The translations under genes were made by a program, and so were the position numbers. A stretch of 45,985 nt of DNA from assembly GCA_020438845.1 (NCBI GenBank), contig JAGQTV010000091.1, positions 1 through 45,985 on the forward strand, read 5' to 3'. Shown one piece after another: positions 14,737 to 21,541 of this stretch (positions are counted from its first letter, which is position 1; each line of letters begins with the position of its first letter). Source of the DNA: Mycobacterium sp. GTDB lineage: Bacteria > Actinomycetota > Actinomycetes > Mycobacteriales > Mycobacteriaceae. The notes below the pieces were generated by a model that was not told where the DNA came from, made no database searches, and saw only the letters and a program-made list of their open reading frames with translations.

Positions 14737-15324
14737 TCACGCCCTGACCAGGACTTTCTCCTTGGATCGACGGGCGCGCTGTTGGTCGTTGCGGAGTTTC
14801 CTCTTGCACTCAGGCTGACCACACTGGACAGCGGGACGGCCCCGGGCGCGGTAAGTACCCGACTCGTATTGCTGACGGCACAAGCACCAATTGCACGAAC
14901 ACCCCGCCCAGTCGCTCCAGCCGAACTGACAGACCCACTCGGTTTCAGCCCCCCGGATCACCTCACCGCAGTATCGGCACGGAGTCGGCACCAGGAAGGT
15001 AGGCGCACCCCCCAACGTCCGCAGGAGGAACCCGTGGCCGCTACTGACCAGATCACCGACCGCCTCCACCTGACGAAGACGCTCACCGCTAGGGCGGCGC
15101 GCCCGCAAACCCTCACGGTCGTCTCTGTAGGTATCAACACGATCTTCGTTACTGACACACACCTCAGACTCGGGAGCGCCCTCTTCGTACTCCTCAAACC
15201 GGGACGGCGGTACCCAGTCGTCATCACCTTTGACACGCTGAAAGTCGGACGTGAAATCGGTGTGGCGCTCTAGGTAGTCCTCCGACGCGGCGTTCTCCGA
15301 CTGGGACACTTGTAACGAATCCAA
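14737..15324 (-). CDS. Cys-rich putative nucleic-acid-binding phage protein
   Basis: The 195-residue protein has an acidic N-terminal half (DDDWVPPSRFEEYEEGAPESE) and a Cys-rich C-terminal half. The visible Cys clusters are CRYCG, CSCNWCLC and CGQPECKRKLRNDQQRARR, suggesting two zinc sites followed by a strongly basic helix. TTG 15324 is supported by GGAGG six bases upstream. It is the first gene after the candidate promoter at 15504-15530, and a palindrome lies in its long leader, so it may be an early regulator or replication protein. No known family was recognised. Confidence 0.6.
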   Translation of the reverse strand: MDSLQVSQSENAASEDYLERHTDFTSDFQRVKGDDDWVPPSRFEEYEEGAPESEVCVSNEDRVDTYRDDREGLRARRPSGERLRQVEAVGDLVSSGHGFLLRTLGGAPTFLVPTPCRYCGEVIRGAETEWVCQFGWSDWAGCSCNWCLCRQQYESGTYRARGRPAVQCGQPECKRKLRNDQQRARRSKEKVLVRA

Positions 15325-15435
15325 CAGATTCCTCCACTCCTGGAATTGGAAAAGGGTCCACCACGCTGGCAGACCCGGAAAACAACAAAGGGCCGACCAA
15401 AAAACTGGCCTGCCCTGGGCTTATGCTGGAATTTT

Positions 15436-15450
15436 GGGTAGCGTCTACCC
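15436..15450. promoter_or_regulatory. Perfect 15-bp palindrome in the early leader region
   Basis: GGGTAG, three bases, CTACCC lies between the candidate promoter and the 195-residue gene, in a 243-bp gap (15325-15567) that otherwise shows no gene. The size and symmetry fit a dimeric repressor operator. No repressor gene is recognised in the element, so the regulator could be the 88-residue protein or a helper-phage protein. Confidence 0.5.
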
Positions 15451-15503
15451 ACAGCAAAGGCGCGGCAAGGACTGATCTAGATTGTTCAACCCACAGAGTG
15501 CCG

Positions 15504-15530
15504 CTACTAATATTTTACCATGCATGTCAA
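15504..15530 (-). promoter_or_regulatory. Candidate promoter of the early region
   Basis: On the reverse strand an exact TTGACA (15525-15530) is followed 15 bases later by TAGTAG (15504-15509). The spacing is short for a sigma-A promoter, but the surrounding DNA is the most AT-rich of the element and it precedes the early genes. The mapping is tentative. Confidence 0.35.
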
Positions 15531-15567
15531 TAGGCAGGATTTTTTTGTAGGTTTCCAACAACCTCGG

Positions 15568-15834
15568 TCACCCCCAGCAGCTAGGCGTTCCAAGCGCACC
15601 GCGCAACCGAAGACTGACCTCACACCCAGGCTGCAACGCAGGCGAGAACACCTCCACCAAAAAACCGAACTCCACCAGTTTGTAGACCGCGTTATACAGA
15701 TCCGTCTCAGACATATCGACATCAACACCCAGCACCCACAGCGCAGCAAGCGACTCGGCAACAGTCATGTCCGGGTGGCGGTCGATAGCTTCCAGCCATT
15801 CGTAGGTGTCGGCCTCGGTCGGTGCGTTCGTCAT
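15568..15834 (-). CDS. Small helical protein next to the integrase, possible directionality factor or regulator
   Basis: The 88-residue acidic protein contains helices EADTYEWLEAIDRHPDM and VAESLAALWVLGVDVDMSETDLYNAVYKLVEFGFLVEV. This is compatible with a small winged-helix or helical bundle in which YNAVYKLVEFGFL is a recognition-like segment. It starts 105 bp after the integrase stop in the same direction. Serine-integrase elements usually encode a recombination directionality factor near the integrase, and this is the best placed candidate, but those factors share no common sequence. ATG 15834 has GAGAGGG upstream. Confidence 0.55.
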   Translation of the reverse strand: MTNAPTEADTYEWLEAIDRHPDMTVAESLAALWVLGVDVDMSETDLYNAVYKLVEFGFLVEVFSPALQPGCEVSLRLRGALGTPSCWG

Positions 15835-15938
15835 GGTGCCCTCTCGGTCGTGTGAATCTGACGAGGGGAAGTTATGGCGGCAAGTAAGGCACCGCACCTT
15901 GACACTGAAAGAACTAGGTCTGAACTCTGGTTATGTAG

Positions 15939-17648
15939 TCAGATTCGGCGTGTCCAAGTGATCTCGCTGCCGTTGTCAGGGTCATCGGGGCGAGCCGCGA
16001 ACTCGGCAATCCTTTGGGCTGTCTCCTCCTGCGCTGCAAGGTTCAACCGTGCGAAGTAGTCGCCGTCAGACTCACCATCCCGCTGTGCGAGCGGGTCACC
16101 TTCATTGTTTGCCCGAATGGCTGCTTGCGGATCTGTCACGTCCATCGCGAAAAGGCGATACTCGGGAACCCGGACACCGATCTCGTTCTTGATCGCGGAT
16201 ACCTCGACTGACACCCTTCGTTTCAACAGGAGTTGCCTTCGGCCTTCGGTATCTGCCGCCGCCCATGCGTCAGCGTAGGTCTGTTGAAGCTTCCTAACCT
16301 TCCAACCACCTTGGGACACCGGCAGTTTCTCAAGCGCCGCCATCCGGCGGTCGATGGCTTCCAGTTGGCTTTGGTAGAACTTCCGCATCGTGTCCGATGT
16401 CGCCGACCCCAACATCAGGGCTATCTCCTGGGCAGCGCGCTTCGCGTCCGCGAGTTGCTCTTCGTGATTGTCGCCAGGGACGTAATACGGCTCCTCGATC
16501 TGCTCATGGCCGTACCACCACAGAAACTGCTGTTCCGCGAGCTCCTCGACCTCGTCAGCTTTGGCGATGTTCGTCCCATGTTTGGGCAGCAGTTCCCCTC
16601 CCCCGCCTGATGTTGCGCCGCCTGTGCATTGGTAATAGCGATAAGTCTTGCCCCTGGCCTTGCTGTGATGCTGCCGAAGGTGCATCGGCTTCTTGCATAC
16701 GGCGCAAATGGCGACACCGAGCATCGGACTCACATTCTCGGAGCGGTTGGACACCTTGAAGGAACGAGCACCGAGCGCAGTCTGAAGACGGTCGAACTTC
16801 TCCCGCGAGATCAACTCGGGCGCTTTGCGAATCGGTAGCCCATCCTCGTCCCTGAGCGTCTTTCCGTTATGGGTCGCATAGCCGAGCAGCGTCTCTGACT
16901 TCAACAACTGTCTGATAGTCGCGTTCGACCACTTGGTGCCCTTAGTCGGCTTACCCGCACGGTGCCGTATGTAGTCAGACGGCGGTAGCTCGCCCGCTGT
17001 GTTCAATTCTTTGGCGATGGATTCGGTTGACCGGCCCGCAAGCACTTTGTCAATGATCGACATCAGCACCTGTGAAGCGTGTTCGTCAGGGACCAACTCG
17101 TGGCCGTCGCCGTCTTTCCGCTTCTGCGACTTGTAGCCGTAGTAAGGCTTGCCGCCACCCCACCGACCTGTCTCCCGGAGCTTCTTCTGAGATCCACGGG
17201 TCCGTTCCCGTATTGCCTCAAGCTCCCCTTCAGCCACCCCGGCGATGACGCTGGCGACCATCCGGCCAACCCAGTTACTCAGGTCGATGTTGTCGGAGAC
17301 GCAGACGAGTGTCTTCTCGTTTTCCTGTAGCCACCCGAAGACCTTGTGCATCGGGATAGCGCGGCGAGAGATCCGGTCAAGTTTCCACGAACACAAGATG
17401 TCCCACTGATGGATCTTCTCCTGATCCGTCAGCCACGGGCCCAGTCCCGGTGTATCAAACGGGTCCACCCCACCGGATACGTCTAGGTCTTCTGCCCAGC
17501 CGACGATGGCGTGATCGTTGGAGTCAGCCCACTGTTGGATTAATTCACGCTGACGCTCGACGCTCGTACTCTCCTCGGTAACCCTGCTGAGCCGGATTCT
17601 GCCCAACACGCGAAGACCCGAAGCCGCGTCACCATCTGATATCCGCAT
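15939..17648 (-). CDS. Large serine recombinase (phage integrase)
   Basis: The 569-residue protein has a resolvase N-domain with the RxS...ERQ signature (RIRLSRVTEESTSVERQRE; catalytic Ser21, Arg19) and DRISRR (Asp90, Arg91, Arg94). A recombinase domain follows (GGGKPYYGYKSQKRKDG, GTKWSNATIRQLLKSETLLGYATHNG). A zinc beta-ribbon begins CAVCKKPMHLRQHHSK, then a long coiled coil (KRAAQEIALMLGSATSDTMRKFYQSQLEAIDRRMAALEKL). These are the parts of the phiC31/Bxb1 class, which recombines attP and attB with a very short core. The start lies about 130 bp from attR, the standard integrase-attP arrangement. Its target here is the 5' end of a nitronate monooxygenase-like gene. The promoter region contains a KstR-type palindrome. 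Confidence 0.93.
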   Translation of the reverse strand: MRISDGDAASGLRVLGRIRLSRVTEESTSVERQRELIQQWADSNDHAIVGWAEDLDVSGGVDPFDTPGLGPWLTDQEKIHQWDILCSWKLDRISRRAIPMHKVFGWLQENEKTLVCVSDNIDLSNWVGRMVASVIAGVAEGELEAIRERTRGSQKKLRETGRWGGGKPYYGYKSQKRKDGDGHELVPDEHASQVLMSIIDKVLAGRSTESIAKELNTAGELPPSDYIRHRAGKPTKGTKWSNATIRQLLKSETLLGYATHNGKTLRDEDGLPIRKAPELISREKFDRLQTALGARSFKVSNRSENVSPMLGVAICAVCKKPMHLRQHHSKARGKTYRYYQCTGGATSGGGGELLPKHGTNIAKADEVEELAEQQFLWWYGHEQIEEPYYVPGDNHEEQLADAKRAAQEIALMLGSATSDTMRKFYQSQLEAIDRRMAALEKLPVSQGGWKVRKLQQTYADAWAAADTEGRRQLLLKRRVSVEVSAIKNEIGVRVPEYRLFAMDVTDPQAAIRANNEGDPLAQRDGESDGDYFARLNLAAQEETAQRIAEFAARPDDPDNGSEITWTRRI

Positions 17649-17714
17649 GTCAGCAACCGTATCAAAGTTCCACTATCCATCAAGACTGACACCCGAAACA
17701 TTGATTCACTTTTC

Positions 17715-17728
17715 TAGAACGTGTTCCA
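17715..17728. promoter_or_regulatory. KstR-type operator carried by the element beside attR
   Basis: TAGAACGTGTTCCA fits TnnAACnnGTTnnA at every fixed position and shares CTAGAAC..GTT with the host copy at 7245-7258. Flanking sequences of the two copies do not otherwise align, so this is not a simple duplication. It lies between the integrase start and the restored oxidoreductase start and overlaps the expected -35 region of the candidate leaderless promoter. Confidence 0.6.
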
Positions 17729-17735
17729 ATTTTGC

Positions 17736-17741
17736 TATCAT
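17736..17741 (+). promoter_or_regulatory. Candidate -10 box giving a leaderless transcript of the restored oxidoreductase
   Basis: TATCAT (TANNNT) ends five bases before ATG 17747, and no Shine-Dalgarno sequence precedes that ATG. Both facts fit a leaderless mRNA starting at the ATG. The -35 position would fall within the KstR-type operator. Confidence 0.5.
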
Positions 17742-17746
17742 CAAGT

Positions 17747-18880
17747 ATGCGGACAGCGCTTTCACAAAGTCTTGGAATTGAGTTTCCCATCTTCGCCTTC
17801 ACCCACTGCCGTGACGTCGTAGTGGCGGTGAGCAGGGCCGGCGGCTTCGGGGTGCTGGGCGCGGTGGGTTTCACCCCCGAACAACTCGAGATCGAATGCA
17901 CCTGGATTGACGAGCACATCGGCGACCATCCCTACGGTGTCGACATCGTGATTCCGAACAAGTACGAAGGCATGAACGCCGATATGTCCACCGAGGAGCT
18001 CACCACGATGCTGCGGAAAATGGTGCCGCAGCAGCATCTGGACTTCGCCAAGAAGATTCTCGCCGATCACGGAGTGCCGACCGGCGATGCCGACTCGCAC
18101 GCTCTGCAGTTGCTCGGGTGGACCGAGGCGACAGCCACCCCACAGGTTGAAGTGGCGCTCCGCCACCCCAAGGTCACGCTGATCGCCAACGCGCTCGGCA
18201 CACCGCCGGTCGACATGATCACCCGCATTCACGAATCCGGCCGTAAGGTCGCGGCCCTCTGCGGCTCCCCGGCGCAGGCGCGAAAGCACGCCGACGCTGA
18301 CGTCGACATCATCATCGCCCAGGGTGGCGAGGCCGGCGGCCACTGCGGCGACATCGGATCGATCGTGCTGTGGCCGCAAGTCGTCAAAGAGGTCTCGCCT
18401 CGGCCGGTGCTCGCGGCCGGCGGGATCGGCAGCGGCGAACAGATCGCCGCGGCGCTGGCACTGGGCTGCCAGGGCGCGTGGTCGGGCTCGCAGTGGCTGA
18501 TGGTCGAGGAAGCCCACAACACCCCGGTGCAGCAGGCGGCCTATGCCAAGGCCACCAGCCGGGACACGGTCCGCAGCCGGTCGTTCACCGGCAAGCCGGC
18601 TCGCATGCTGCGCAACGACTGGACCGAGGCCTGGGAGACTCCCGGGAATCCCGAACCGTTGGGAATGCCGTTGCAGTACATGGTCTCCGGCATGGCAGTG
18701 GCGGCCACCAGCAAGTACCCGAACGAGACCGTGGATGTCGCTTTCAACCCGGTGGGTCAGGTGGTCGGCCAGCTGGCCAAAGTGGAGAAAAGCGCCGCGG
18801 TGATCGAGCGGTGGGTCGAGGAGTACCTCGAGGCCACTAACCGCCTAAACGAACTGAACGAGGCGGCGGCCTCAGTATGA
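17747..18880 (+). CDS. Nitronate monooxygenase-like flavin oxidoreductase, 5' end supplied by the element
   Basis: The 377-residue protein belongs to the 2-nitropropane dioxygenase/nitronate monooxygenase TIM-barrel family that binds FMN. It shows an N-terminal GIEFPIFAFTH, AVSRAGGFGVLGAVGFTPEQLE, the diagnostic AQGGEAGGHCG and the phosphate-binding AAGGIGSGEQIAAALALG followed by GAWSGSQW. The frame reopens inside the element at ATG 17747, so the first 13-14 codons are element-derived and replace MHTPLCDELGIEFP with MRTALSQSLGIEFP. The enzyme is probably still functional because FMN-binding segments are intact. Mycobacterial relatives are linked to lipid or sterol catabolism, which fits the KstR-type sites on both sides. 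Substrate is unknown. Confidence 0.88.
   Translation: MRTALSQSLGIEFPIFAFTHCRDVVVAVSRAGGFGVLGAVGFTPEQLEIECTWIDEHIGDHPYGVDIVIPNKYEGMNADMSTEELTTMLRKMVPQQHLDFAKKILADHGVPTGDADSHALQLLGWTEATATPQVEVALRHPKVTLIANALGTPPVDMITRIHESGRKVAALCGSPAQARKHADADVDIIIAQGGEAGGHCGDIGSIVLWPQVVKEVSPRPVLAAGGIGSGEQIAAALALGCQGAWSGSQWLMVEEAHNTPVQQAAYAKATSRDTVRSRSFTGKPARMLRNDWTEAWETPGNPEPLGMPLQYMVSGMAVAATSKYPNETVDVAFNPVGQVVGQLAKVEKSAAVIERWVEEYLEATNRLNELNEAAASV
17771..17794. other. Right attachment junction (attR) of the integrated element
   Basis: These 24 bases encode LGIEFPIF in frame with the downstream gene. Codons CTT GGA ATT GAG TTT use A/T endings (element side); ATC TTC GCC TTC ACC use C endings (host side). Differences from 7314-7337 are all at third codon positions. 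The exchange lies in or just after the shared GAGTT (17780-17784). Confidence 0.7.
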
Positions 18881-18886
18881 GCGCGG

Positions 18887-18969
18887 TATGAGCCCGGTAT
18901 GAATCAGGATGAGCCCGGTATGAGTCAGGATGAGCCCGTATGAGTCAGGATGAGCTCAGCGTGACTGAG
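18887..18969. repeat. Four-copy 20-21 bp tandem repeat downstream of the oxidoreductase
   Basis: Units at 18887-18907, 18908-18928, 18929-18948 and 18949-18969 share GATGAGCCCGGTATGAGTCAG. Unit three is one base short and unit four is degenerate. The array starts right after the stop codon and fills the gap to the convergent secreted-protein gene. Copy number probably varies between strains. Confidence 0.85.
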
Positions 18970-18979
18970 TTGCGTTAGC

Positions 18980-19420
18980 TCAGTTAGCCGGTTCGAAGGA
19001 GCTTCCGTTGCCCCAGGCGCCGACCTTGAGGAAGCCCGGCTGCCAACCCTGAGCGCCCAGGCACAACATCGGCAGGCCGTCGGGCGACTGCGCTGCAGCC
19101 TGCGAACCCGGGCACGGCGATCCGATCTCCTGAACCCCGTACAGCTTCGGAGAGATCTGCCAGAAGCCGACACCCTCGGGCGGTGAGTCCCAGCCGCCGG
19201 GGATGTAGATCTGATTGTTGATCCAGTGGCAGGCCATCGCCTCACCGCCCGGTCCGCGGCCAAAGATGAAGCGGTCCCAGCGGAAGCACGCGTCGTTCAG
19301 GTTGACCCCGTACGCCATTCCGGGCACGTCTCCGGTGTAGGAGGGGTCGGCTGTTGCCGAGGGCGCGACGGTGAGCGCGGCGCCGGCGACGGCTGCTGTG
19401 ATGACGAGTTCGCGGAACAT
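18980..19420 (-). CDS. Secreted mycobacterial protein of unknown function
   Basis: The 146-residue product has a signal peptide ending near SATADPS (about residue 26). The mature domain is rich in Gly, Trp and Cys (DACFRWDRFIFGRGPGGEAMACHWI, GSPCPGSQ, PMLCLGAQGW). The paired cysteines suggest disulfides in the cell wall. It belongs to a recognisable mycobacterial exported family with no known function. It converges on the oxidoreductase gene across the tandem repeat. The short gap after it (19421-19486) shows nothing. Confidence 0.75.
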   Translation of the reverse strand: MFRELVITAAVAGAALTVAPSATADPSYTGDVPGMAYGVNLNDACFRWDRFIFGRGPGGEAMACHWINNQIYIPGGWDSPPEGVGFWQISPKLYGVQEIGSPCPGSQAAAQSPDGLPMLCLGAQGWQPGFLKVGAWGNGSSFEPAN

Positions 19421-19486
19421 GGACCAGAGCCTAGCTAATGGGTCCCGCGGACCTTGGCCAAACCACGCAGGCGCAGAAAAAAGCGG

Positions 19487-20101
19487 CTAGATGGCGGGCA
19501 GGTCGATAGTCGTCGTCACCGCGACGAGTTGCGGAAGCGGTGGCGCCGAGGAAAAGCCGAACTTCACCGGGGGCAGCAATGGCGCCAGGCCACCCAGGTC
19601 TCTCCCATCGAAACGTCCGGTCACCGCCGTGATTAGCCGCGAGCGTCGTACGCCGTAATACTCCCGACGACCGTTTCCGGCGCTGCCCGCGGTATGAACG
19701 CCCCTGACGATGCGCGAGGCCACCGGGTCGACTGCCTTCAACCACCAGGGCGCGGCGGCCAGCGCGCGGGGAACCACCCGCAACAGCCAGTCGATGGGAG
19801 CCGGTCCGCCGAGCGACACCGACGCCTCGAGAATCGGCGCACTGACCACGAGCCGCTGATGCGACAGTTCCGCGTGCACCGGGCCCACCTCCACCCGGTC
19901 GAATTGGTAAGTGTCGGATACGAATTCGGCTACTCGGCGGTCGGGGGCCAGCAGAATTCGCTCATCGTCGGCGGTCTGCACCATGACATCGGAAAACGCC
20001 CCGAAGGGCGACTCCTTCCATGTGCCCACAACCATGCGCACCCCCAGTCCGGTTCCTAAACCGGCGATGTGTCCGGTGAACGCCAGGCGTTGCGCAATCA
20101 C
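19487..20101 (-). CDS. Conserved mycobacterial protein, unknown function
   Basis: The 204-residue protein starts at GTG 20101 with MIAQRLAFTGHIAGLGTGLG and continues with RMVVGTWKESPFGAFSDVMVQTADDERILLAPD. The rest is beta-rich with basic stretches (GNGRREYYGVRRSRLITAVTGRFDGRDLGG). The pattern is of a soluble or weakly membrane-associated domain; no catalytic motif stands out. It is divergent from the YceI gene with a 49-bp gap, so both may share control. Confidence 0.65.
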   Translation of the reverse strand: MIAQRLAFTGHIAGLGTGLGVRMVVGTWKESPFGAFSDVMVQTADDERILLAPDRRVAEFVSDTYQFDRVEVGPVHAELSHQRLVVSAPILEASVSLGGPAPIDWLLRVVPRALAAAPWWLKAVDPVASRIVRGVHTAGSAGNGRREYYGVRRSRLITAVTGRFDGRDLGGLAPLLPPVKFGFSSAPPLPQLVAVTTTIDLPAI

Positions 20102-20150
20102 TCCACGAGGTTAGGCGAATGACCGCACCGGTCACGGATAGAGTCGGGGC

Positions 20151-20702
20151 ATGGCGGCTTCAACTTCAACCTGGACCCTTGACACCTCGGTCGGTGAACT
20201 GCAGATCCTCACCGGCGTTGCCGGCCGGGCCGCGAAGATGGGTCACCGGCTGACCATCGGAATGACGTCCTGGCAGGCCAGCGTGGAATGGCAGGGCGAG
20301 CGGCCGGTGGCCGCCGAGCTGGTGGTCGAGGTGGACTCATTACAGGTGCTCAAGGGCGAGGGCGGTGTCACGCCGCTGTCCGGGCCGGAAAAAGGCGTGG
20401 CCCGTTCCAACGCCCTGAAGTCGTTGGACGCCAAGAAGTTTCCGCAAATCCGGTTCTCGACATCCGACATCGCCAAGACGGCCGATGGGTACCGGATGAC
20501 CGGTTCGGTGGAAATCCACGGCACTTCCCGGCCACAGGTGGTCGATGTGGCAGTCGAGGACCGGGGCGAGAACTGGGCGCTGTCGACTCGGGTGCCAGTC
20601 ACCCAGACCGACTTCGGTGTCAAGCCCTACTCGCTTTTGATGGGCTCGATGAAGGTCGCGGACGAGGTCACCATCGCATTCACCGCGACATACCCGAAGT
20701 AA
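20151..20702 (+). CDS. YceI-family lipid-binding-like protein
   Basis: The 183-residue protein carries the YceI lipocalin-like pattern. It starts with STWTLDTSVGELQILTGVAGRAAKMGH, has a central ARSNALKSLDAKKFPQIRFSTSDI and a final VTQTDFGVKPYSLLMGSMKVADEVTIAFTATY. Known YceI proteins bind polyisoprenoids or amphiphiles in a beta-barrel. There is no signal peptide, so this copy is cytoplasmic. It is transcribed toward the FadR-type regulator 48 bp downstream. Confidence 0.88.
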   Translation: MAASTSTWTLDTSVGELQILTGVAGRAAKMGHRLTIGMTSWQASVEWQGERPVAAELVVEVDSLQVLKGEGGVTPLSGPEKGVARSNALKSLDAKKFPQIRFSTSDIAKTADGYRMTGSVEIHGTSRPQVVDVAVEDRGENWALSTRVPVTQTDFGVKPYSLLMGSMKVADEVTIAFTATYPK

Positions 20703-20750
20703 CTGGTCTGACCACTTGACCTTTCTCCAGCTGTTCGTCATGCTGATGCC

Positions 20751-21539
20751 ATGGCCCTACAGCCGGTCAACCGCCGCTCCGTCCCCGAGGACGTCTTTGA
20801 GCAGATCCTCGCCGAGGTGCTCAGCGGCGAGATGCAGCCTGGTGAATCGCTACCCAGCGAGCGCCGATTGGCCGAGGTTCTCGGCGTCTCCCGGCCTGCC
20901 GTCCGGGAGGCGCTGAAGCGGGTCGCGGCCGCCGGGCTAGTAGAGGTGCGACAGGGCGACGCCACCACAGTCCGCGACTTCCGCCGGCATGCCGGTCTGG
21001 ACCTGCTCCCCCGACTGCTGCTGCGCGGCGGCCCGAATGGGCAGGAACTCGATGTGTCAGTGGCCCGCAGCATTCTGGAAGCTCGCCTGCACAACGGCCC
21101 CAAAGTCGCCGAGTTGGCGGCCCGCCGCCGCCCGGCCGGGCTGGTGACGCTGCTCGACGAGTCGATCCGTGATCTGGAGAACGACGACGATCCCGTGGGA
21201 CAGCAACGCCACGCGCTGAAGTTCTGGGATCACGTGGTCGATGGTGCTGATTCGATCGCATTTCGGCTGATGTTCAACACGTTGCGAGCCGCATACGAGC
21301 CGGCACTCCCCGCGCTGGCCACCATGATGGCCGCCGAGGTAGGTCAGATCGAGGCGTATCGCGCGGTGGCCCGGGCAATCGATGCGGGCGATCCGGTGGC
21401 GGCCCAGACAGCTGCCCGACAGCTACTCGAACCCGCCACCGGCGCGTTGATCACCGCGCTCAGCGCCATCGAGCAAGCGGGGCCATCGAGCAAGCGGGGC
21501 CATCGAGCAAGTCCAGCAATAAGCAATAAGGAGGAATGA
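20751..21539 (+). CDS. GntR/FadR-subfamily transcriptional regulator
   Basis: The 262-residue protein has an N-terminal GntR winged helix ([55 protein letters not shown], residues about 14-70). A helical FCD-type effector domain follows, with ARSILEARL and a later [10 protein letters not shown]. Its last 24 residues are encoded by a 17-bp tandem repeat that shifts frame with each copy; with a single copy the protein would end SAIEQVQQ. The stop overlaps the next gene's first in-frame ATG (ATGA), so it probably regulates and is co-transcribed with the hydroxylase-like gene. Confidence 0.88.
   Translation: MALQPVNRRSVPEDVFEQILAEVLSGEMQPGESLPSERRLAEVLGVSRPAVREALKRVAAAGLVEVRQGDATTVRDFRRHAGLDLLPRLLLRGGPNGQELDVSVARSILEARLHNGPKVAELAARRRPAGLVTLLDESIRDLENDDDPVGQQRHALKFWDHVVDGADSIAFRLMFNTLRAAYEPALPALATMMAAEVGQIEAYRAVARAIDAGDPVAAQTAARQLLEPATGALITALSAIEQAGPSSKRGHRASPAISNKEE
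21465..21511 (+). repeat. 17-bp frame-shifting tandem repeat in the regulator 3' end
   Basis: GCCATCGAGCAAGCGGG occurs at 21465-21481 and 21482-21498, with a partial third copy at 21499-21511. Because 17 is not a multiple of three, gain or loss of a copy changes the reading frame of the FadR-type C terminus and its distance to the downstream gene. Confidence 0.9.
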
Positions 21540-21541
21540 GC

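Larger units (their letters stand above)
7324..17784. mobile_element. Integrated phage-satellite-like element (phiRv1-like) with serine integrase
   Basis: The element is about 10.4 kb and is bounded by attL and attR inside one host gene. From right to left on the reverse strand it carries the serine integrase, a small helical protein, zinc-finger proteins, an SF3 helicase, a scaffold-like protein, an HK97-type capsid, a P27-type small terminase and two connector-like proteins. Two forward-strand genes lie near the left end. It has no large terminase, portal, maturation protease, tail, lysis or recognisable repressor gene. Size, integrase type and content recall M. tuberculosis phiRv1/phiRv2 and capsid-forming phage satellites that depend on a helper phage. 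Boundaries are given to within the shared core. Confidence 0.85.

Noticed and set aside
14612-14809. Reverse 65-codon frame in the structured non-coding gap
   Set aside because: It begins inside the 195-residue gene in another frame, has no ribosome site and covers the small symmetric element CACTTTTAGTG.
15224-15457. Reverse 77-codon frame in the early leader
   Set aside because: It overlaps the palindrome and the start of the 195-residue gene, which has a better ribosome site; no motif.
7324-17784. Integration into a tRNA gene
   Set aside because: No tRNA-like sequence is at either junction. The junctions lie in a protein-coding start and the integrase is of the serine class, which often targets protein-coding genes.
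7324-17784. Complete temperate prophage
   Set aside because: No portal, large terminase, tail, lysis or repressor gene can be recognised, and the element is far shorter than complete mycobacteriophages.
18887-18969. Tandem array considered as a CRISPR
   Set aside because: The units abut each other with no spacers and degrade progressively, as expected of a simple tandem repeat.
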